Shown piece by piece: positions 63,116 through 64,000 of a DNA stretch of 64,000 bases. A program made the position numbers and the translations under genes. This DNA comes from CAZGMC01 sp964526565 (GTDB lineage: Bacteria; Pseudomonadota; Alphaproteobacteria; DSM-16000; Inquilinaceae): positions 30,921-94,920 of the forward strand of contig CAZGMC010000003.1 of the NCBI GenBank assembly GCA_964526565.1, read 5' to 3'. The notes beneath the pieces are model-generated. The model was not told the origin of the DNA and searched no databases. It saw only the letters and a list, made by a program, of their open reading frames with translations. Each line of letters opens with the position of its first letter. Position 1 is the first letter of the stretch.

Positions 63116-63756
63116 TGGTACTGGTCTCTTCAGGCGGGCGCGCAATCGTTATATTCATGCGAGCCCATCAGGATCCAATCAATTTTCAACACCGTGTCAT
63201 GGCAGCGGCGCAAGTGGTTGACCTGTCTCCGGCGGCTTCCATCGGCCTTGCGGCAGCCGGTCTCCGCATGGGTGGTCTCAGGCTGAGCGTCAGCTTGAGC
63301 CGGCATGGCCGGGACCGGAGCGCCGCACGGCAAGTCGCACCCGTGCCCTCACCGCGAGCGAAGCGACGCGGCTTGAGGCTCGGCGGTGCCCGTCCCAAGA
63401 GCCAGGGGTCGCGCCAGCGGCGCCAGTGGATTGCTTCGCTACGCTCGCAAAGACGGTTTCAGGAAAATTTGCCTCACATGAGAAGAAGAGTTATACCATG
63501 TCACCATGCAGTGGAACGGTTGCCTGGGCGCCTCGCTTGACGTCATCTACTGCCATCAGCAGGTCATGCAGAGCGGCCACTGGTATTTCACCGAAAGGCG
63601 TAGGCGGCGGATAGCCATAAATGCAATCTGGTTAAGATGTCCCTCCGGCTCATATTGTTGCAAGCGGGCCACGGCGACGGACAGGCCGTGCCGGGGTACG
63701 CACCAGGCGCGGGCCAGCCGGCACACGCGCAACACCGTGAGAGAGGGAGTCGCACC
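63116..63756. other. Intergenic region with palindromic element, no gene seen
   Basis: About 640 bp. The left part is AT-rich promoter-like DNA for the glycosyltransferase. A degenerate palindromic element lies at 63347-63456. Short open frames on both strands lack ribosome sites and bias. Confidence 0.5.
63347..63456. repeat. Dispersed palindromic element, degenerate copy 3
   Basis: Left arm CACCGCGAGCGAAGCGACGC (63349-63368) and right arm TGGATTGCTTCGCTACGCTC plus GCAAAGACGG (63427-63456) are partial inverted copies with the same GCGAGCGAAGC core and about 110-bp overall span as copies 1 and 2. It is more diverged than the other two. Confidence 0.6.
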
Positions 63757-63957
63757 ATGGCAGTCGCCCGAGTGACGCACGTCATCGCCTCGTCGCCGAC
63801 CGGTTTCCACGAGGCGATCAACGAAGGCCTGGAGCGCGCCAGGCAGACGATCCACGGCATTACCGGGCTGGAGATCCTGGACCAGAAGTGCAAGGTCGAC
63901 AACGGCAAGATTTCCGAATACCGCGTCGAAATGAACGCAACGTTCATACTGGACTAG
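63757..63957 (+). CDS. Dodecin, flavin-binding protein
   Basis: A 66-residue dodecin: MAVARVTHVIASSPTGFHEA, INEGLERARQTIHGITGLEI and SEYRVEMNATFILD match the family, including the beta-alpha-beta-beta fold that makes a dodecamer storing flavins. ATG has a GAGAGGGA site. The region after its stop to the window end (43 bp) holds nothing recognised. Confidence 0.93.
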   Translation: MAVARVTHVIASSPTGFHEAINEGLERARQTIHGITGLEILDQKCKVDNGKISEYRVEMNATFILD

Positions 63958-64000
63958 CCGCAGCGGCATCCACGCGGTAATTGAAGATTCCACGATGAAC

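Noticed and set aside
63506..63775. Open frame overlapping the dodecin start
   Set aside because: No ribosome site or codon bias and it runs across the dodecin leader; dodecin with GAGAGGGA is the supported gene.

Overview
This 64 kb, very GC-rich window comes from an alphaproteobacterium, most likely of the Rhodospirillales/Azospirillum type. The evidence is the set of alphaproteobacterial hallmarks: CckA, GcrA and TTAA-N7-TTAA CtrA-type boxes; a GTTC-N7-GTTC SOS box before recA; a 180-kDa NAD-glutamate dehydrogenase; DUF1674, DUF4170 and IalB proteins; a ChrR/RpoE pair; a phasin; and a nifB operon with NifA and sigma-54 sites. The organism is inferred to be flagellated, nitrogen-fixing and able to make PHA and exopolysaccharide.

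Layout. 0-2 kb: glycogen-synthase-like glycosyltransferase and two small proteins. 2.2-8.2 kb: flgB-flgC-fliE-fliQ-fliR-flhB followed by cckA. 8.2-12.5 kb: SOS-controlled recA and alaS. 12.5-15 kb: MoxR ATPase, CoxE-like protein and a small exported protein. 15.1-15.6 kb: gcrA. 15.7-21.4 kb (minus strand): csaA, phasin, hydrolase, a membrane-embedded spermidine-synthase-like protein and an exported protein-isoaspartate methyltransferase. 21.6-23.7 kb: second flagellar operon (FlhB-C-like protein, small protein, fliO, fliP) behind a CtrA box. 23.7-28.3 kb (minus): FkbM methyltransferase, class IV aminotransferase, then nifB-fdx-LRV-nifZ-nifT. 28.3-32.8 kb: thyX, a decayed toxin-antitoxin pair, small proteins and two ABC-2 permeases. 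32.8-37.8 kb (minus): polysaccharide genes. 38.4-46.3 kb (minus): NAD-GDH, histidine kinase, htpX. 46.4-53.4 kb: DUF1674 protein, nuclease, RpoE-ChrR, IalB, rlmN, a small CtrA-linked gene and acetyl-CoA synthetase. 53.6-64 kb: palindromic repeats, a hydrolase pseudogene, coxG, a secreted two-repeat protein, arsenic operon, DUF4170, a DUF1127-HisKA chimera, a LysR regulator, a membrane glycosyltransferase and dodecin.

How the parts connect. CckA (phosphorelay towards CtrA) and GcrA are cell-cycle regulators, and full or near-full CtrA boxes lie before both flagellar operons and before an orphan small gene. Together these suggest flagellar synthesis is tied to the cell cycle, as in other alphaproteobacteria. 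NifA/sigma-54, LexA, RpoE-ChrR, ArsR and probable PhaR sites can also be read directly.

Two oddities run through the window. First, at least ten independent GC-rich tandem arrays (units of 12-26 bp) sit beside start codons or inside protein ends, each with a different unit. Second, both 100-N gaps are flanked by identical 55-bp copies of the same sequence, so they look like unresolved de Bruijn-graph overlaps rather than missing DNA. I found no tRNA, rRNA, CRISPR array, intact insertion sequence or prophage. I see no clear-cut new multi-gene system; the best candidates for novelty are the DUF1127-HisKA chimera, the CtrA-linked orphan gene, the membrane aminopropyltransferase-like/hydrolase/phasin operon and the minisatellite proliferation.
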